From Thermococcaceae archaeon (GTDB lineage: Archaea > Methanobacteriota_B > Thermococci > Thermococcales > Thermococcaceae), in NCBI GenBank assembly GCA_026986455.1, contig JALSON010000368.1, forward strand, positions 1 through 6,328: a DNA stretch of 6,328 bases, given 5' to 3'. Made by a program: the position numbers and the translations under genes. Below are positions 5,281-6,328 of the stretch, piece by piece; the stretch's first letter is position 1, and each line of letters begins with the position of its first letter. Under the pieces are notes generated by a model. It was not told the DNA's origin. It searched no databases and saw nothing but the letters and a program-made list of their open reading frames with translations.

Positions 5281-6285
5281 TCACTTCAAAATCCCCAGGC
5301 TTTTGTTAGTTTTCCTTATGCTCTCCTCCTTTTCGGCAAGCTCGAACATCGCCCTTATCGCGTCGATGTTTTCGGGGACAACGTCGCTCTCCTGGTGGAC
5401 GGCCTGGATGTAGAAAAGGCGTTTCCCTTTGACGTTTATGCTCTCCTTCCAGACGGCTATCTCATAGAGGTTGTTCCACTCCCTGTGGAGGTCGCGTGCG
5501 AACTCTATGAGCTGGGCGGTGCTTGAGAAGCCCCTTCCCTCCTCAAAAAGGAGAACCCTCGTGGTGTCCTCGAAGATCTCGATGACGTCCTCCCTCGTGA
5601 GGGGCTTCCTGAGCTCGACCATAACCGAGTGGACGTGCATTAGAGTTGTCGGCACCACAAAAGCCGTTGTCTCGATGTTTATTGGGAGGATCGTCTGCAC
5701 ATCGGGGCCGTGGTGCGATGGCACCTCAACGCTCGGCTTTATCGCATTAACCGGTCCGCGCTTGATGTCATCCGGGTCGGCGGCCCTTCTGATCATCACG
5801 GCATAAACGTAGTCAATGTAATCCCTTATGGCATTCAGCGTCCTCGTTAATCCCGTGGTGTTGCATGAGACCACGCGCACGTAGTCCTTCCCGAGGGCGC
5901 TTTCATATTTTGCCTGTGCCACAAAAGAAGTCTGCACCAAATCCGCTTTCTCCCCACCCTGGAAGATAGCTTTAACACCGTGCGCCTCATAGAGCGCCTT
6001 GTTTTTGGCTCCCATACCGCCGGGGGTTGCATCCACAATTACATCGACCTTTTCGAGAAGGTCTTCGAGCGTTCCTGCCACATCGAAGCCAGCTTTTTCG
6101 AACCTCTGCAGGAACTCATCGCTTGCAGCATAAACGGGAATTCCAAGCTCCTTTGCCCTATATGCACCGAAATCAGGCTTGGTCTTTGTAACACCGATGA
6201 GCTTCATATCGTCCTGCTTTGTGACGGCGTAGGCGACACGCTTGCCTATGGTGCCGTAACCGTTAATTCCCACCTTAACCTTCAT
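5281..6285 (-). CDS. gap: Glyceraldehyde-3-phosphate dehydrogenase, archaeal type II, phosphorylating
   Basis: The enzyme interconverts glyceraldehyde 3-phosphate and 1,3-bisphosphoglycerate with NAD(P). The 334-residue length is typical of the archaeal enzyme. The N-terminal Rossmann motif is GINGYGTIG (6-14). The catalytic cysteine is C141 in [20 protein letters not shown] (166-171) and VPSHHGPDV (188-196) are family signatures, and H219 (LMHVHSV) is the likely catalytic histidine. In Thermococcales, glycolytic oxidation of this triose is done mainly by ferredoxin-dependent GAPOR, so this enzyme is known to serve chiefly gluconeogenesis. The ATG start has GGTGAT three bases upstream and a TATA-like box at the expected distance. 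It is single, intact, and converges with the ATPase gene across 117 bases. Confidence 0.97.
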   Translation of the reverse strand: MKVKVGINGYGTIGKRVAYAVTKQDDMKLIGVTKTKPDFGAYRAKELGIPVYAASDEFLQRFEKAGFDVAGTLEDLLEKVDVIVDATPGGMGAKNKALYEAHGVKAIFQGGEKADLVQTSFVAQAKYESALGKDYVRVVSCNTTGLTRTLNAIRDYIDYVYAVMIRRAADPDDIKRGPVNAIKPSVEVPSHHGPDVQTILPINIETTAFVVPTTLMHVHSVMVELRKPLTREDVIEIFEDTTRVLLFEEGRGFSSTAQLIEFARDLHREWNNLYEIAVWKESINVKGKRLFYIQAVHQESDVVPENIDAIRAMFELAEKEESIRKTNKSLGILK

Positions 6286-6288
6286 GTC

Positions 6289-6294
6289 ATCACC
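6289..6294 (-). promoter_or_regulatory. Ribosome-binding site of gap
   Basis: On the minus strand, GGTGAT lies three bases before the ATG. This is a full match to the archaeal 16S 3' end and supports the start at 6285. Confidence 0.75.
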
Positions 6295-6313
6295 GGGTAT
6301 TTTTACGGCCGTG

Positions 6314-6328
6314 AAATACTTAAGCCTT
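6314..6328 (-). promoter_or_regulatory. gap promoter (BRE plus TATA box), at the window edge
   Basis: The minus strand reads AAGGC (BRE, 6328-6324) then TTAAGTATTT (TATA-like, 6323-6314, centre near 6319), about 34 bases before the ATG. Transcription would start roughly at 6294-6297. Sequence further upstream, where an activator site would sit, is not in the window. Confidence 0.55.

Noticed and set aside
5471..5806. Plus-strand frame of 111 codons opposite gap
   Set aside because: It is antisense to the gap catalytic domain, has a Ser/Thr-rich translation and no ribosome-binding site.

Overview
The window looks like a piece of a Thermococcales chromosome (Thermococcus or a close relative). 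The reasons are: an archaeal/eukaryal-type glycyl-tRNA synthetase; an archaeal type II glyceraldehyde-3-phosphate dehydrogenase; an archaeal AAA ATPase with a C-terminal DUF234 region; GGTGAT-type ribosome-binding sites; and promoters made of a purine-rich BRE plus an A/T-rich TATA-like box about 34-37 bases before the start codon. The genus assignment is inference from these features, since no database search could be run.

Layout, left to right. Bases 1-1017 (+) are the 3' part of a gene that enters from outside the window. It encodes a tryptophan-rich, cysteine-free, beta-rich protein of unknown function. A T-rich stretch follows, then a promoter and glyS (1124-2830, +). Two small conserved genes of poorly known function come next: a stand-alone DUF402 protein (2874-3407) and a DUF167/YggU-family protein (3379-3672). 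The second overlaps the first by 29 bases. Close spacing and the lack of a visible promoter between them suggest a glyS-DUF402-DUF167 transcription unit.

A 132-base gap (3673-3804) holds an imperfect dyad, a promoter and a perfect 8+4+8 palindrome. The palindrome covers the predicted transcription start and the ribosome-binding site of the next gene. That gene (3805-5163, +) starts with TTG and encodes a 452-residue AAA ATPase fused to a winged-helix segment and a PD-(D/E)XK-like C-terminal domain.

This gene converges with gap (5281-6285, -), the phosphorylating glyceraldehyde-3-phosphate dehydrogenase. In Thermococcales this enzyme serves mainly gluconeogenesis. The 117-base convergent gap carries a T-rich terminator for gap, and the gap promoter lies at the right edge of the window.

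The two housekeeping enzymes (glyS, gap) are ordinary. The parts worth a second look are the left-edge protein with a strikingly regular amphipathic beta-hairpin, the palindrome-controlled ATPase-nuclease gene, and the two uncharacterised genes riding with glyS. No tRNA, rRNA, CRISPR array, insertion sequence or gene-free stretch longer than 300 bases is visible.
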